DNA of 64,000 nt from Bacteroidota bacterium (GCA_018262715.1 JADFDS010000011.1:103760-167759), one strand, 5' to 3'; positions 8,772 to 17,576 are shown, counted from the stretch's first letter. Notes: a model not told the origin generated them from the letters alone. Made by a program: numbers and translations.

Positions 8772-11078
8772 TCAATTGATCACCAGCATTTTAGTCACGC
8801 CGGCCAGGGTTCCGTCTTCATTTGCGCAAAACACCAGGTAGACTCCTGTTGCCACTCTCTGTGACCTGTAGTTTCGCAGATCCCACACTGCCTGCCCGCC
8901 AAGGGATTTTGTCTCATAGACCAGGTTGCCGCTTATATCTGTTATCTTAACCGATGAATTCCCGACAAGGCCTGTTATTGTCACCACCCCTTCGAAATCT
9001 TCCCTTACCGGATTCGGGAAGGCATAAATGCCGGAGAAATCATCATTTCCTGATGTTGCTTCGCCTCGATACGATATAATGCCTTCAGAGGTGCCGAACC
9101 ACACATCACCGGTGACTCCGTTAACAGTTATTTTTACGATATTGTCAGAAAGGAGAGGGCTGTTGGCGGTGGTGAAGTGAGCCAGCTCCTTCCTGCCATC
9201 GTCAGACATAAGAAACGCGCCGGAACTGAGAGTTCCGAACCATTTCCGGTTGGCGCCGTCGACGGTGAGAGCTGTCACCGTTTCGGTACCGAGGAGATAA
9301 TCAGCAAGTCCGGAACCGTCGTTTCTTGGTATCTTGATGCGTGAGGCTCTCAATTCAGAGGTGAAGACCCTGCCCGGATTATAGAAGACTGCCGGGCCCA
9401 TGTCTGTTCCCACCCATATATTTCCGTCATGGTCGGCGGCGATCGAAAAGAGATTGTTCATGGTGTGCCCATCGGCATCCTGGACCTGCATCCTGATATA
9501 CCTGTCGTCGGAAGTATTTGAGGGAGTTCCTGCCGGGTCATAGACAAGAAGTCCGTTACCGCGGGGCAGTAACACCCATATGTATTGATTCCGGTCAATG
9601 ACCATATCTCCTGCCACTGTCATGTTAAGGTTCACCTGTGTGATGATCCAGTTGCCGTCCGGGGTGAGTGCTTTCAGGTTGCCCTGCACTCCTGTCTGGG
9701 TCATCCAGAGGTTGCCCGACCGGTCCCAGGCAAGGCCGCAGATGCGCGAGTAGTTCTCTCCGGGCAGGATGCTTGACAGCGGGGAGTTGTACTGGTTGTA
9801 GTTTTCAACCAGCTCGCCATCGAGGAATTCATAGAGACCGTTGCCCCATGATGAAACGAAGAGGTGCTTCTCATTGGAGGGATCGATTGCGGCCCGCATT
9901 GCATCCCTGTCAGCTTCGCCGTAGAGAATATGGCTTTCCCAGGAATTACCCGAGCCGGCAAAAACCTGGAGCGGCCTGTAGACATTCCCCCACGCGTTGT
10001 CAACCGTTCCTCCGGTGACACAGAAGCTGTTACCGGAAAAGACAATGTCTGCAACGTTGGCAGTATAGGGTCCGTCGATGGTGTGGTTCCTGAAATCCGT
10101 GTAGTTTGTGGTCGATACCAGGCCCACTGAGGCGTCGGCCACCCACAGATCCTGGCCTGTTGCCAGTGCGCCGGCCGGGGAGGCTCCTGCCCATCCATAT
10201 CCGGGTATCTCCCGGGTGACGGCACCCTGCGGAGACAGAATTCTCAGAGAAGAGGAGAGTGACACTATCACGCGGCTGCCGTCTCCGTCAAGTGCCCTGA
10301 TTGTCCCGGCCGGTTCGGTGGTAATCAGGGTGGCAGGCTGGCCCTGTGAGACAAGAAACAGGGAATCAGCTGATGAAGCAGGTCCGGTTGTGCCCGGTTT
10401 GCATATCATCAGGCCGGTTCCGGCAGTAGCTATCTTGCCGTATTCTGATGTTGGTTCCGGAAGGTCATCGAGCAGTTCCCAGTTACCATAATAGGAGAGA
10501 CCCTGGCGGCTCACGGGGGCGGACCATACTCCCCTGGCGGTGGCGGCATAAACCCGGTCACCAAGTATGACAGCTTCGTTCACGCTGTTTGTTTCGCCGT
10601 CAGGCCCGGGTCTCCAGGTATCGGCTACGTACCTGCCGCGGATGTCAATCACAACAATTCCGAAGCTGGCTGTCAGCAGGGCCCTGCTTCCGTTGACAGT
10701 CACTCCGTAGATCTCCTTCAGGCCAGGTATGTACTTGTTTTTGATATCAGGGATGCTGGTGATGATCCCGTTTTTAAGGATGTCTATCCCCGTGCTTCGA
10801 TAGACGATGATAAGCGACTCTTCCGCTTCGCACCATGCAACCAGTGCGATAGCTGTCTCCGTCAGTCCTGATACCCTTGAGAGTGACGAGGTAGCGCCGC
10901 TGCCCGGATCATGGACAAGCACCGCGGAACCGGTTGAGGAGTATATTTTCCCGCCACCGGCGGTGATTGAATAAGACCTGCTGTAAGGAAGGTGGTCATC
11001 CCATGATCCTACAGGTCCCTGTCCGGATGCCAGGAGAGAGGCCAGGGCAAGAATTGCGAGTGAGATGATCCTTTTCAT
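8772..11078 (-). CDS. porZ: PorZ-like T9SS component: beta-propeller protein with C-terminal sorting domain
   Basis: The 768-residue protein begins with a signal peptide (MKRIISLAILALASLLASGQ) followed by GSWDDHLPYSRS, typical of the PorZ opening. The body is a long array of propeller blades of the two-component-regulator type (repeated WVGTD, WFGTL and WFGTSEG segments at about 580-690). The C-terminal 80 residues are a type A T9SS sorting domain (FPNPVREDF, then VKITDISGNLV, then GVYLVF). PorZ is a surface part of the type IX attachment machinery that supplies A-LPS for substrate anchoring in Porphyromonas. rdgB lies 11 nt upstream on the same strand, so the two are probably cotranscribed. 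A generic propeller protein is the alternative, but start motif, length and neighbourhood favour PorZ. Confidence 0.75.
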   Translation of the reverse strand: MKRIISLAILALASLLASGQGPVGSWDDHLPYSRSYSITAGGGKIYSSTGSAVLVHDPGSGATSSLSRVSGLTETAIALVAWCEAEESLIIVYRSTGIDILKNGIITSIPDIKNKYIPGLKEIYGVTVNGSRALLTASFGIVVIDIRGRYVADTWRPGPDGETNSVNEAVILGDRVYAATARGVWSAPVSRQGLSYYGNWELLDDLPEPTSEYGKIATAGTGLMICKPGTTGPASSADSLFLVSQGQPATLITTEPAGTIRALDGDGSRVIVSLSSSLRILSPQGAVTREIPGYGWAGASPAGALATGQDLWVADASVGLVSTTNYTDFRNHTIDGPYTANVADIVFSGNSFCVTGGTVDNAWGNVYRPLQVFAGSGNSWESHILYGEADRDAMRAAIDPSNEKHLFVSSWGNGLYEFLDGELVENYNQYNSPLSSILPGENYSRICGLAWDRSGNLWMTQTGVQGNLKALTPDGNWIITQVNLNMTVAGDMVIDRNQYIWVLLPRGNGLLVYDPAGTPSNTSDDRYIRMQVQDADGHTMNNLFSIAADHDGNIWVGTDMGPAVFYNPGRVFTSELRASRIKIPRNDGSGLADYLLGTETVTALTVDGANRKWFGTLSSGAFLMSDDGRKELAHFTTANSPLLSDNIVKITVNGVTGDVWFGTSEGIISYRGEATSGNDDFSGIYAFPNPVREDFEGVVTITGLVGNSSVKITDISGNLVYETKSLGGQAVWDLRNYRSQRVATGVYLVFCANEDGTLAGVTKMLVIN

Positions 11079-11089
11079 TTTATGGCCTG

Positions 11090-11686
11090 TTACTTTCGGG
11101 TGCCAGCCCGGTTCTGATCACTGAGGAATCCGATAAGCTTCCTCATGGCTTTCGCCCTGTGCGAGATCCTGTTTTTTTCGCTTAAGGGTATCTCGGCAAA
11201 AGTGAGGTCATATCCCGATGCAAGGAAGACGGGATCATATCCAAATCCGCCGCTGCCTCTTCTTTCCCTGATGATTTCGCCTTCAACCGTACCCTCGAAG
11301 AGATACTCCGAGCCATCAATAATCAGTGCGATTACTGTTCTGAACCGGGCGCTTCTTTCGGAAAGATCCATCATCTCGCGGAGGAGTTTCTCTATGTTGT
11401 CATCAAAGCTTTTACTCTCGCCTGCATACCTTGCCGAGTATACCCCGGGTGCACCGCCCAGGGATGAAACCTCAAGGCCTGTGTCGTCTGCGAAGACGTT
11501 CAGGCCTGTCTTTTCATGCACATACCTTGCCTTGAAGAGGGCATTTTCCTCAAGTGTTTCGGCTTCCTCGGGAATATCTTCGGTGATACCAAGGTCAGCA
11601 AGCCCGAGAATCCTGAAATTTTTATCAAGAAGATCACTTATCTCCCTGATTTTATGCTTATTGTTGGTTGCGAATACAAGTTCCAT
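11090..11686 (-). CDS. rdgB: RdgB/HAM1-type non-canonical purine NTP pyrophosphatase
   Basis: The 198-residue protein matches the family length. The N-terminus MELVFATNNKHKIREI contains the TNNxxK nucleotide-binding motif. NVFADDTGLEVSSLGGAPGVYSARYAG (residues about 64-90) holds the catalytic Asp and the SxRYAG-type signature, and GFGYDPVF (about 150) is also diagnostic. It hydrolyses dITP, XTP and similar damaged purine triphosphates to monophosphates, keeping them out of DNA. It is first in a two-gene leftward unit with porZ and has a -7 box at 11705-11712. A cytoplasmic housekeeping role is expected. Confidence 0.93.
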   Translation of the reverse strand: MELVFATNNKHKIREISDLLDKNFRILGLADLGITEDIPEEAETLEENALFKARYVHEKTGLNVFADDTGLEVSSLGGAPGVYSARYAGESKSFDDNIEKLLREMMDLSERSARFRTVIALIIDGSEYLFEGTVEGEIIRERRGSGGFGYDPVFLASGYDLTFAEIPLSEKNRISHRAKAMRKLIGFLSDQNRAGTRK

Positions 11687-11704
11687 TTTCTAAGGGATAA
11701 AAGG

Positions 11705-11712
11705 CAAAATTA
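11705..11712 (-). promoter_or_regulatory. Candidate -7 box for rdgB-porZ
   Basis: The minus strand reads TAATTTTG (TAnnTTTG), about 20 nt upstream of the rdgB ATG. No matching -33 element was recognised. Confidence 0.35.
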
Positions 11713-11767
11713 ATCATTGCATTGTGACGCTGCTTTACCGGTATACCAAAACCGGAAAATTATAGTT

Positions 11768-11775
11768 TATTTTTG
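11768..11775 (+). promoter_or_regulatory. Candidate -7 box for the second cyclase gene
   Basis: TATTTTTG matches TAnnTTTG and lies 27-34 nt upstream of the ATG at 11802, diverging from the rdgB box at 11705. The -33 side is unconvincing. Confidence 0.35.
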
Positions 11776-11801
11776 TATAGATCACCAGATTAAAATCCTC
11801 T

Positions 11802-13694
11802 ATGGTTATCAGCCATTTCCGCGGGTTCATGACTGCTTGCGTCTTCCTTTGGACGGGAGCGTTTGCGGCTGTGTCTTTGCCGATGTCTGGGGCTGTGCCT
11901 TTGCCGGTGTCTGGGGCTGGCCCGGGGCAAGGGTCCGGCCTGCAGTCCGCGGAGAGGTTGACCGGCGTTTATCTCTATCAGTCAGGGCAGATGATTGACA
12001 CAGCTACGGCTGTACCTGTCTTGAGATACCGTGACGGAATTATATTCACCATGGGAAATGATACTGCAGTTGAGTACTCCTATTTCATGGCCGGACCTGA
12101 CAGTGAGTGGACTGAATGGACTGACAGGGCATACAAGGAGTACACGAGCCTTGATGCGGGAAAATATATCTTCATGTACCGTTACAGGGTAAAATACGCA
12201 GGAGTTGGCACAGGCGAGGGTTCATTCAGATTCAGGGTCAGGCCTCCATGGTATTTCTCACTGCTGGCGCTGATCATTTATCCGCTGTTGCTGCTTGCCG
12301 GGGGTATCATGATGCGGAGACGGACGCACAGGCTCTACACGGAGAGGCAGAGCAGGCTTGAACAGCTGATAGCGGAGAGAACAGAAGAGCTTCAGCATGA
12401 AAAAGAGAAGTCTGACAGCCTTCTTGCCAATATGCTTCCGAAGGGCACAGCCGAGGAGATAATGTCAAAGGGGAAAGCAGACAAGAGAAAATATAATTTC
12501 GTTACGGTGCTGTTTTCAGATATCCAGGGATTTACGAAGATTGCTGAAGAGATGAACCCTGAGACCCTGATAGATGAGCTCGATCGCTTCTTCTTTCATT
12601 TCGATTCTGTGGCGGAGAAATACCGGATAGAAAAAATCAAAACGATTGGTGACGCCTACATGTGTGCCGGAGGCATCCCGGAGAGAAACAGGACAAATCC
12701 GGTCGAGGTGGTTCTGGCAGCGCTTGAGATGCAGAAGTACATGCAGGTAATGAAGAACGATCCGGCCCGGCCTGCTGCCCGGTTCTGGGATATCAGGATA
12801 GGGATACATACCGGAACGGTGGTGGCAGGTGTTGTCGGGCACAAGAAGATCACATATGACATCTGGGGTGACACCGTAAACACTGCAAGCAGGATGGAAT
12901 CGTCCGGGGAGGCAGGGAAAATAAACATCTCGGGCACTACCTACGAATTTGTAAAGGAGTATTTTACATGTGACTACCGGGGCAGGATGCCGGTGAAGTA
13001 CAAAGGCGACCTTGACATGTATTTTGTTACCGGGATAAGGCATGAGTTGCGGGAGGCTGACGGATCACCGAACAGGAAGTTTCTTGCAAAGATCGAGATG
13101 ATACGCATTCTTGATGTGGAAGAGCATGTCTTCACCAGGTACTCTGAAATAGCATCCCCGGATCTCTTCTTTCACAGCGCTGATTATATACGGAGCGTAT
13201 CATTGCAGGCTGACCTGCTTGCCAGGGCAGAGAATCTTTCTGACGAGGATTACATTCATCTGAGGCTGGCTTCGGTTTTCATTTACTTTGGTTATGCCTT
13301 TGATTACAATGATCCTGAGGCTGCTGCTCTGAAAAGAGCCGGTGAGATATTGTCATTTTACGGTTTTGATCCGCACACACTTGAGGCAGTAAGGGAGCTG
13401 ATCGCCTCGGCCTCTTCACCGGAACAGACCAGCATGGCCGGCCGTGTGCTGCATGATGCAGTGTATGATTTTACCGGAAGAGTTGATTTTATTTCCATGG
13501 TTGATAAATTGTACAGGGAGGAGAAAGCCTACGGGAAGACTGGAGACCCGAAAGCCTGGTTCAGGGAGCTGGCTTCCAGGATCGGAGAGAACGGATTCCT
13601 GACAGAAACAGCACGCAGGCTGAGGTCTGTGGCTGAGGATGAGCAACTCAGGGCTCTCCGGGAATTTGCCGGCGGCCGGCTCAACAATACTTAA
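11802..13694 (+). CDS. Membrane-anchored class III adenylyl cyclase with Y_Y_Y-like sensor and degenerate HD domain
   Basis: The 630-residue protein begins with a hydrophobic leader (about 8-27). A beta-sandwich region (about 75-147; VEYSYFMAGPDSEWTEW, then LDAGKYIFMYRYRV) looks like the Y_Y_Y domain of hybrid two-component sensors. One membrane helix follows (about 151-171), then a coiled coil (175-207) and a cyclase domain (231-410). Catalytic residues are complete: D240, D284, N360, R364, with K280 and D353 at the ATP-selecting positions. The C-terminal 170 residues align with the HD domain of the 7370 gene, but the metal ligands are gone: HD...H becomes IY...Y (494-498) and HNVKH becomes HSADY (458-462). 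It therefore looks like a periplasm-sensing cyclase with a dead, perhaps regulatory, HD domain. It could form heterodimers with the first cyclase; that is speculation. Confidence 0.87.
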   Translation: MVISHFRGFMTACVFLWTGAFAAVSLPMSGAVPLPVSGAGPGQGSGLQSAERLTGVYLYQSGQMIDTATAVPVLRYRDGIIFTMGNDTAVEYSYFMAGPDSEWTEWTDRAYKEYTSLDAGKYIFMYRYRVKYAGVGTGEGSFRFRVRPPWYFSLLALIIYPLLLLAGGIMMRRRTHRLYTERQSRLEQLIAERTEELQHEKEKSDSLLANMLPKGTAEEIMSKGKADKRKYNFVTVLFSDIQGFTKIAEEMNPETLIDELDRFFFHFDSVAEKYRIEKIKTIGDAYMCAGGIPERNRTNPVEVVLAALEMQKYMQVMKNDPARPAARFWDIRIGIHTGTVVAGVVGHKKITYDIWGDTVNTASRMESSGEAGKINISGTTYEFVKEYFTCDYRGRMPVKYKGDLDMYFVTGIRHELREADGSPNRKFLAKIEMIRILDVEEHVFTRYSEIASPDLFFHSADYIRSVSLQADLLARAENLSDEDYIHLRLASVFIYFGYAFDYNDPEAAALKRAGEILSFYGFDPHTLEAVRELIASASSPEQTSMAGRVLHDAVYDFTGRVDFISMVDKLYREEKAYGKTGDPKAWFRELASRIGENGFLTETARRLRSVAEDEQLRALREFAGGRLNNT

Positions 13695-13699
13695 AATCA

Positions 13700-13730
13700 T
13701 TTGGAACTTTGGTTTTAAACCGTACATTTG
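13700..13730 (+). promoter_or_regulatory. Bacteroidota-type promoter of the aminotransferase gene
   Basis: TTTG (13700-13703), exactly 19 nt, then TACATTTG (13723-13730) match the primary sigma consensus TTTG-N19-TAnnTTTG. Transcription would start near 13737, 15 nt before the ATG at 13752. The alternative TTG start at 13728 lies within the -7 box and is thus excluded. Confidence 0.75.
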
Positions 13731-13751
13731 AAAAATCCAAAATTTGAGATC

Positions 13752-14768
13752 ATGGTAAATTTAGACTGGAATAATCTTCCTTTTGGCTACATCAAAACCG
13801 ATTTCAACGTAAGGTGCCATTATAAAAATGGCCAGTGGGGCAAGCCAGAGGTATCGGATTCAGAGTACATCAACATCCATATAGCCGCAACAGGACTTCA
13901 CTACGGCCAGGAGGCCTTCGAAGGAATGAAGGCATACCGCGGACGTGACGGCAAGGTGAGGTTGTTCCGTTGGGATGAGAATGCAAAAAGACTTATATCA
14001 TCGGCAAACGGAATCCATATGGCTCCGGTACCGATTGAGCTTTTCAGGGAGGCTGTCTTTACTGCCGTGAGACTCAATGAGAAATTTGTTCCCCCTTACG
14101 GTTCGGGTGCTTCACTCTATGTCAGACCCGTACTATACGGAAGTGGCGCCGAAGTAGGTGTGAAGCCGGCATCGGAATATACCTTCATTGTCTTTGTAAC
14201 CCCCGTGGGTCCGTATTTCAAGGGTGGAGTGAAACCGGTGAACATGCTCATATGCCGCGATGTTGACAGGGCAGCCCCGCTGGGCACTGGCAACATAAAG
14301 GTTGGCGGCAATTATGCAGCCAGCCTGAGGGCCATAGTTAAAGCCCGTGAGGGCGGCTACGGCAATGCGCTCTTCCTCGATGCATTGGAAAAGAAATACC
14401 TTGATGAGTGCGGTCCGGCCAACTTCTTCGGAATAAAGAACAATACCTACGTTACACCTAAGTCGGTATCAATCCTTCCTTCAATTACCAATAAGAGCCT
14501 TATTGCCATTGCTGAAAGCATGGGGATAAAGACCGAACGGCGCAGGATTCCCGTTGAAGAGCTTGCAGAGTTTGAGGAGACCGGAGCATGCGGCACCGCC
14601 GCCGTTATCAGTCCGATAGCTAAAATATTTGACCCCGAAACCGGGAAGGTTTATGAGTATTGCAAGGACGGCAAACCGGGCCCTGTTTCAATGAAGCTCT
14701 TTAACAAGCTTGTGGGGATTCAGTACGGCGATGAGCCTGATGAGTTCGGCTGGATGACCGAGGTTTAA
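13752..14768 (+). CDS. ilvE: Branched-chain amino acid aminotransferase (BCAT, fold type IV)
   Basis: The product has 338 residues from the ATG at 13752. It transfers the amino group between glutamate and the keto acids of leucine, isoleucine and valine, using PLP, in the cytoplasm. GLHYGQEAFEGMKAYR (49-64) and SLYVRPVLYGSG (121-132) are family blocks, and the PLP lysine is K183 in GTGNIKVGGNYAAS. ECGPANFFG (around 217) and GACGTAAVISP (around 268) are also BCAT signatures. Length and motifs match the larger eukaryote-like BCAT group rather than the E. coli IlvE group. A strong promoter lies directly upstream, and the next gene on the same strand starts 112 nt downstream with its own candidate -7 box. 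Confidence 0.93.
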   Translation: MVNLDWNNLPFGYIKTDFNVRCHYKNGQWGKPEVSDSEYINIHIAATGLHYGQEAFEGMKAYRGRDGKVRLFRWDENAKRLISSANGIHMAPVPIELFREAVFTAVRLNEKFVPPYGSGASLYVRPVLYGSGAEVGVKPASEYTFIVFVTPVGPYFKGGVKPVNMLICRDVDRAAPLGTGNIKVGGNYAASLRAIVKAREGGYGNALFLDALEKKYLDECGPANFFGIKNNTYVTPKSVSILPSITNKSLIAIAESMGIKTERRRIPVEELAEFEETGACGTAAVISPIAKIFDPETGKVYEYCKDGKPGPVSMKLFNKLVGIQYGDEPDEFGWMTEV

Positions 14769-14856
14769 ATCCTGAGGTGATATTCAGGAATTTTATCTGT
14801 TAAGCCTAAATATCAAAAAATTGCAGGGCTGCTGAAGGATTTGGCGGTTTGTATGC

Positions 14857-14864
14857 TATTTTTG
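14857..14864 (+). promoter_or_regulatory. Candidate -7 box for the ftsX cluster
   Basis: TATTTTTG fits TAnnTTTG, 17-24 nt before the GTG start at 14881. A TTTG at 14840-14843 is present but only 13 nt away, shorter than the usual spacing. Confidence 0.35.
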
Positions 14865-14880
14865 AGGCAAATTTTCTGAA

Positions 14881-15759
14881 GTGGCAAAATCAACGGGAGG
14901 GATATCCAGGTACAGACTCGGCAGTTCATATGCCACACTCGTTGTAAGTGTTTCCCTGGTGCTCTTCCTGCTGGGCATCCTTGGCATGGTGCTGATCAAT
15001 GCCCGTCAGTTGTCAGACTATTTCAGGGAGAGTCTCTCGTTTACCATCATGCTGAAGGAAGACGCACGTGAGGCTGACATAAGGATGTTGCAGAAGGAGC
15101 TTGATGCCAAACCTTATGTGAAGCAGACGGAATATGTCTCCAAGGACGAAGCAGCAGTTAAGCTGCGTAACGAGCTTGGCGAGGATTTCCTTGATTTCCT
15201 CGGTTACAATCCACTGATGCCGACAATTGATGTTTATCTGCAGGCCAGGTACACGCATCCTGACAGTGTGATAAAGCTTGAAAAAGTCATCGCGGATTAT
15301 CCGGTGGTTGATGAGGTTTACTACCAGGAGTCGATCCTTAACCTTATCAATGACAATGTTCGCAAGATCAGCGTATTCCTGTTGGTGATCAGTCTTTTGT
15401 TATTTCTTATAGCGCTTACAATCATAAACAACACGATAAGGCTTTCGATTTATTCGAAAAGGTTCCTGATAAACACGATGCAGCTTATTGGAGCCAACAG
15501 GTCGTTTATTCGCAAGCCCTTCCTGCTGAAGAGTCTCTTTTTCGGCTTCCTGGCTGCACTGATAGCTATCGGGCTGATGATGGGACTGATGTATCTGATA
15601 GAGAAAGAGTTTTTTACGCTCTTCACTTATGAGAATATCAACCTTTTCCTCCTGCTTTGCCTGGTACTTGCGGCAGCAGGGATTCTGATTAACGGAATAT
15701 CTACATTCTTTGCCGTAAACAGGTATCTCGGCATGCACGAGGATAAATTATATTATTAG
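14881..15759 (+). CDS. ftsX: Cell division protein FtsX (ABC-type permease)
   Basis: The 292-residue protein starts at GTG 14881, immediately before MAKSTGGISRYRLGSSYATL. Topology matches FtsX: a cytoplasmic N-terminus, one membrane helix (about 18-40), a periplasmic loop of about 120 residues, then three helices (about 160-182, 215-238, 255-280). With the ATPase FtsE, FtsX forms a divisome complex that controls peptidoglycan hydrolases from the periplasmic loop. No ftsE is adjacent, which is usual in Bacteroidota. It heads a rightward run with the DUF3098, uppP, truB and queA genes, with gaps of only 6 to 33 nt before uppP. A generic FtsX-like permease is unlikely given length and context. 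Confidence 0.88.
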   Translation: MAKSTGGISRYRLGSSYATLVVSVSLVLFLLGILGMVLINARQLSDYFRESLSFTIMLKEDAREADIRMLQKELDAKPYVKQTEYVSKDEAAVKLRNELGEDFLDFLGYNPLMPTIDVYLQARYTHPDSVIKLEKVIADYPVVDEVYYQESILNLINDNVRKISVFLLVISLLLFLIALTIINNTIRLSIYSKRFLINTMQLIGANRSFIRKPFLLKSLFFGFLAALIAIGLMMGLMYLIEKEFFTLFTYENINLFLLLCLVLAAAGILINGISTFFAVNRYLGMHEDKLYY

Positions 15760-15765
15760 AAAATC

Positions 15766-16014
15766 ATGGTCGCAAAAAAAGAAGAAGAAAAAAAGACCGG
15801 TTTCGCCCTGGGAAGGGAAAACTACAAGCTGATGGCCATAGGCTTCGCTGTAATTATTGTCGGTTTCATACTTATGGCCGGAGGCAGGTCTGATGACCCC
15901 AAAGTCTTCTCGGATGATATATTCAGTTTCCGGAGAGTTACACTGGCTCCGCTGATCGTTCTGGCCGGCTTTATTTTTGAGATCTATGCAATAATGAAAA
16001 GGCCAAGGGAGTAA
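15766..16014 (+). CDS. DUF3098 small membrane protein
   Basis: The 82-residue protein has a charged N-terminus (MVAKKEEEKKTGFALGRENYK) and two membrane helices (about 23-42 and 58-77) separated by a short loop containing DDPKVFSDDIFSFRR. This pattern is the DUF3098 family, found in Bacteroidota between ftsX and uppP as it is here. Its function is unknown; the conserved position suggests a role in division or envelope assembly, but this is context only. The start lies 6 nt after the ftsX stop. Confidence 0.85.
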   Translation: MVAKKEEEKKTGFALGRENYKLMAIGFAVIIVGFILMAGGRSDDPKVFSDDIFSFRRVTLAPLIVLAGFIFEIYAIMKRPRE

Positions 16015-16047
16015 AGTCTTTGTTCTTCTTAAATCAAATAACCGGGA

Positions 16048-16824
16048 ATGAATTGGTATGAGGCCCTGATTTTCGGGCTGGTGCAGGGATTGACTGAGTT
16101 TTTACCGGTCAGCAGTGACGGCCATCTTGAGATTGTTAAATTCCTGTTCGGAGGGGTTGAGGAGAGTTTTCTCTTTTCTGTTGTCGTGCATGGCGCTACC
16201 GTGCTGAGTATACTTGTGGTGTTCTGGAAGGATATTTTAAAACTGCTTGCGGGGGTATTCAGGTTTAAAATGAATGAAGAGACTGTCTACGTTTTGAAGC
16301 TGATAGTGTCAATGATACCGGTGGCAATTGTAGGGTTTACCCTGAAAGACCAGGTCGAATCGCTGTTCGTAGCCGACATGGATATCACCGGGTCATTTCT
16401 GCTTGTCACGGCACTGTTTCTGCTGGTGGGGCATTTCGTGCCTAAAAGGAATAAGCCGATCAGTTATGGAGGTGCATTTGTGATAGGGATTGCACAGGCA
16501 CTGGCTACTCTTCCAGGGCTTTCCAGATCCGGCTCAACAATTTCTACAGGTCTGATGCTTGGCAACAGCAAGGACGAGCTGGCCCGGTTCTCATTCCTGA
16601 TGGTAATTGTTCCTATTTTGGGAGCCAATTTCATAGAGCTTATAACCACCGATGCTGGAACCGTTAACGGTGTCTTTTTCCCGCTTGTTATTGCGTTTGT
16701 TGCAGCGTTTGTGTCAGGATACGCAGCCTGCCGCTGGATGATAAACATTGTCAGGAAGGGTAAGCTTGGGTGGTTTGCACTTTACTGTGTTTTGGCAGGT
16801 CTAACATTAATAATATTTGCCTGA
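16048..16824 (+). CDS. uppP: Undecaprenyl-diphosphatase UppP (BacA)
   Basis: The 258-residue multi-helix membrane protein dephosphorylates undecaprenyl diphosphate, recycling the lipid carrier for peptidoglycan and polysaccharide export; it also underlies bacitracin resistance in other bacteria. QGLTEFLPVSSDGHLEIVK (residues about 12-30) is the first catalytic block, with Glu and the SS-GH motif; the usual third Ser or Thr is Asp here. LPGLSRSGSTISTGLMLG (about 150-168) is the second block, with the catalytic Arg. The downstream truB start follows the stop codon directly, so the pair is likely translationally coupled. Confidence 0.93.
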   Translation: MNWYEALIFGLVQGLTEFLPVSSDGHLEIVKFLFGGVEESFLFSVVVHGATVLSILVVFWKDILKLLAGVFRFKMNEETVYVLKLIVSMIPVAIVGFTLKDQVESLFVADMDITGSFLLVTALFLLVGHFVPKRNKPISYGGAFVIGIAQALATLPGLSRSGSTISTGLMLGNSKDELARFSFLMVIVPILGANFIELITTDAGTVNGVFFPLVIAFVAAFVSGYAACRWMINIVRKGKLGWFALYCVLAGLTLIIFA

Positions 16825-16826
16825 AG

Positions 16827-17549
16827 GTGCTGAAGAGGTGTTCCGACTTTGAAGATGGAGAGGTGCTGCTGTTTCAGAAGCCGCTTTACTGGACCTCCTT
16901 TGACCTAGTGAACAAGGTGAAGCTGGCCATCCGTCATCACTGCGGATTGAAGAAACTGAAAGTCGGACATGCCGGCACTCTCGATCCGCTGGCAACCGGG
17001 CTGATGATTCTTTGCACCGGGAAGGCCACAAGGAGAGTGGAGGAGTTCAGGGATCTCGACAAGGAATATATTGCGGTGGTCAGGTTCGGTCAGACAACTC
17101 CTTCTTTTGACCTGGAAAGTGAGGTGGATGCAGAGTACCCTTCCGGTCATATTACGGAGGAGCTTGTCAGGGAAAAGCTGAGAGGATTTTTAGGGGAGCA
17201 GGACCAGGAGCCTCCGCTTTTTTCGGCCAAGTTTGTTGACGGGAAGAGAGCATATGAGCTGGCCAGGAAGAAGATCAAGCACAGGCTTGACAGTGTGAAG
17301 GTTGTTTTCCGTGAGCTGGAGCTTCTGGAGTACAGCGGGGTTGATGCCACTGTAAGGATTGTCTGCAGCAAGGGGACCTATATCAGGGCTTTCGCCCGTG
17401 ATCTTGGGCAGGCGCTTGGCAGCGGTGGTCACCTGAGGTCGCTTGTTCGCAGCGCCATAGGTGATTTTCGCTTTGAAAAGGCACTTTCTGTAGAAGAGTT
17501 CAAATTTTTTCTTGAAAATTTGAAACATAGTGAAAACTCATTCGTATAA
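16827..17549 (+). CDS. truB: tRNA pseudouridine(55) synthase TruB
   Basis: The product has 240 residues from GTG 16827, 2 nt after the uppP stop. A longer frame from ATG 16770 would overlap uppP by 55 nt and add residues not typical of TruB. The N-terminal FQKPLYWTSFDLVNKVK is a family block, and GHAGTLDPLATGLM (48-61) holds the catalytic Asp (D53). Further blocks are KEYIAVVRFG and CSKGTYIRAFARDLG. The enzyme makes pseudouridine-55 in the T loop of tRNAs. It sits in the ftsX-uppP-truB-queA cluster common in this phylum, and queA follows after 27 nt. Confidence 0.92.
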   Translation: MLKRCSDFEDGEVLLFQKPLYWTSFDLVNKVKLAIRHHCGLKKLKVGHAGTLDPLATGLMILCTGKATRRVEEFRDLDKEYIAVVRFGQTTPSFDLESEVDAEYPSGHITEELVREKLRGFLGEQDQEPPLFSAKFVDGKRAYELARKKIKHRLDSVKVVFRELELLEYSGVDATVRIVCSKGTYIRAFARDLGQALGSGGHLRSLVRSAIGDFRFEKALSVEEFKFFLENLKHSENSFV

Positions 17550-17576
17550 ATATTCTTGTACTAACGTATTTTGATC

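Noticed and set aside
13728-13751. TTG start for ilvE
   Set aside because: It lies in the -7 promoter box, so it would not be in the transcript.
16770-16826. Upstream ATG extension for truB
   Set aside because: It would overlap uppP by 55 nt and add residues absent from the family; GTG 16827 fits.
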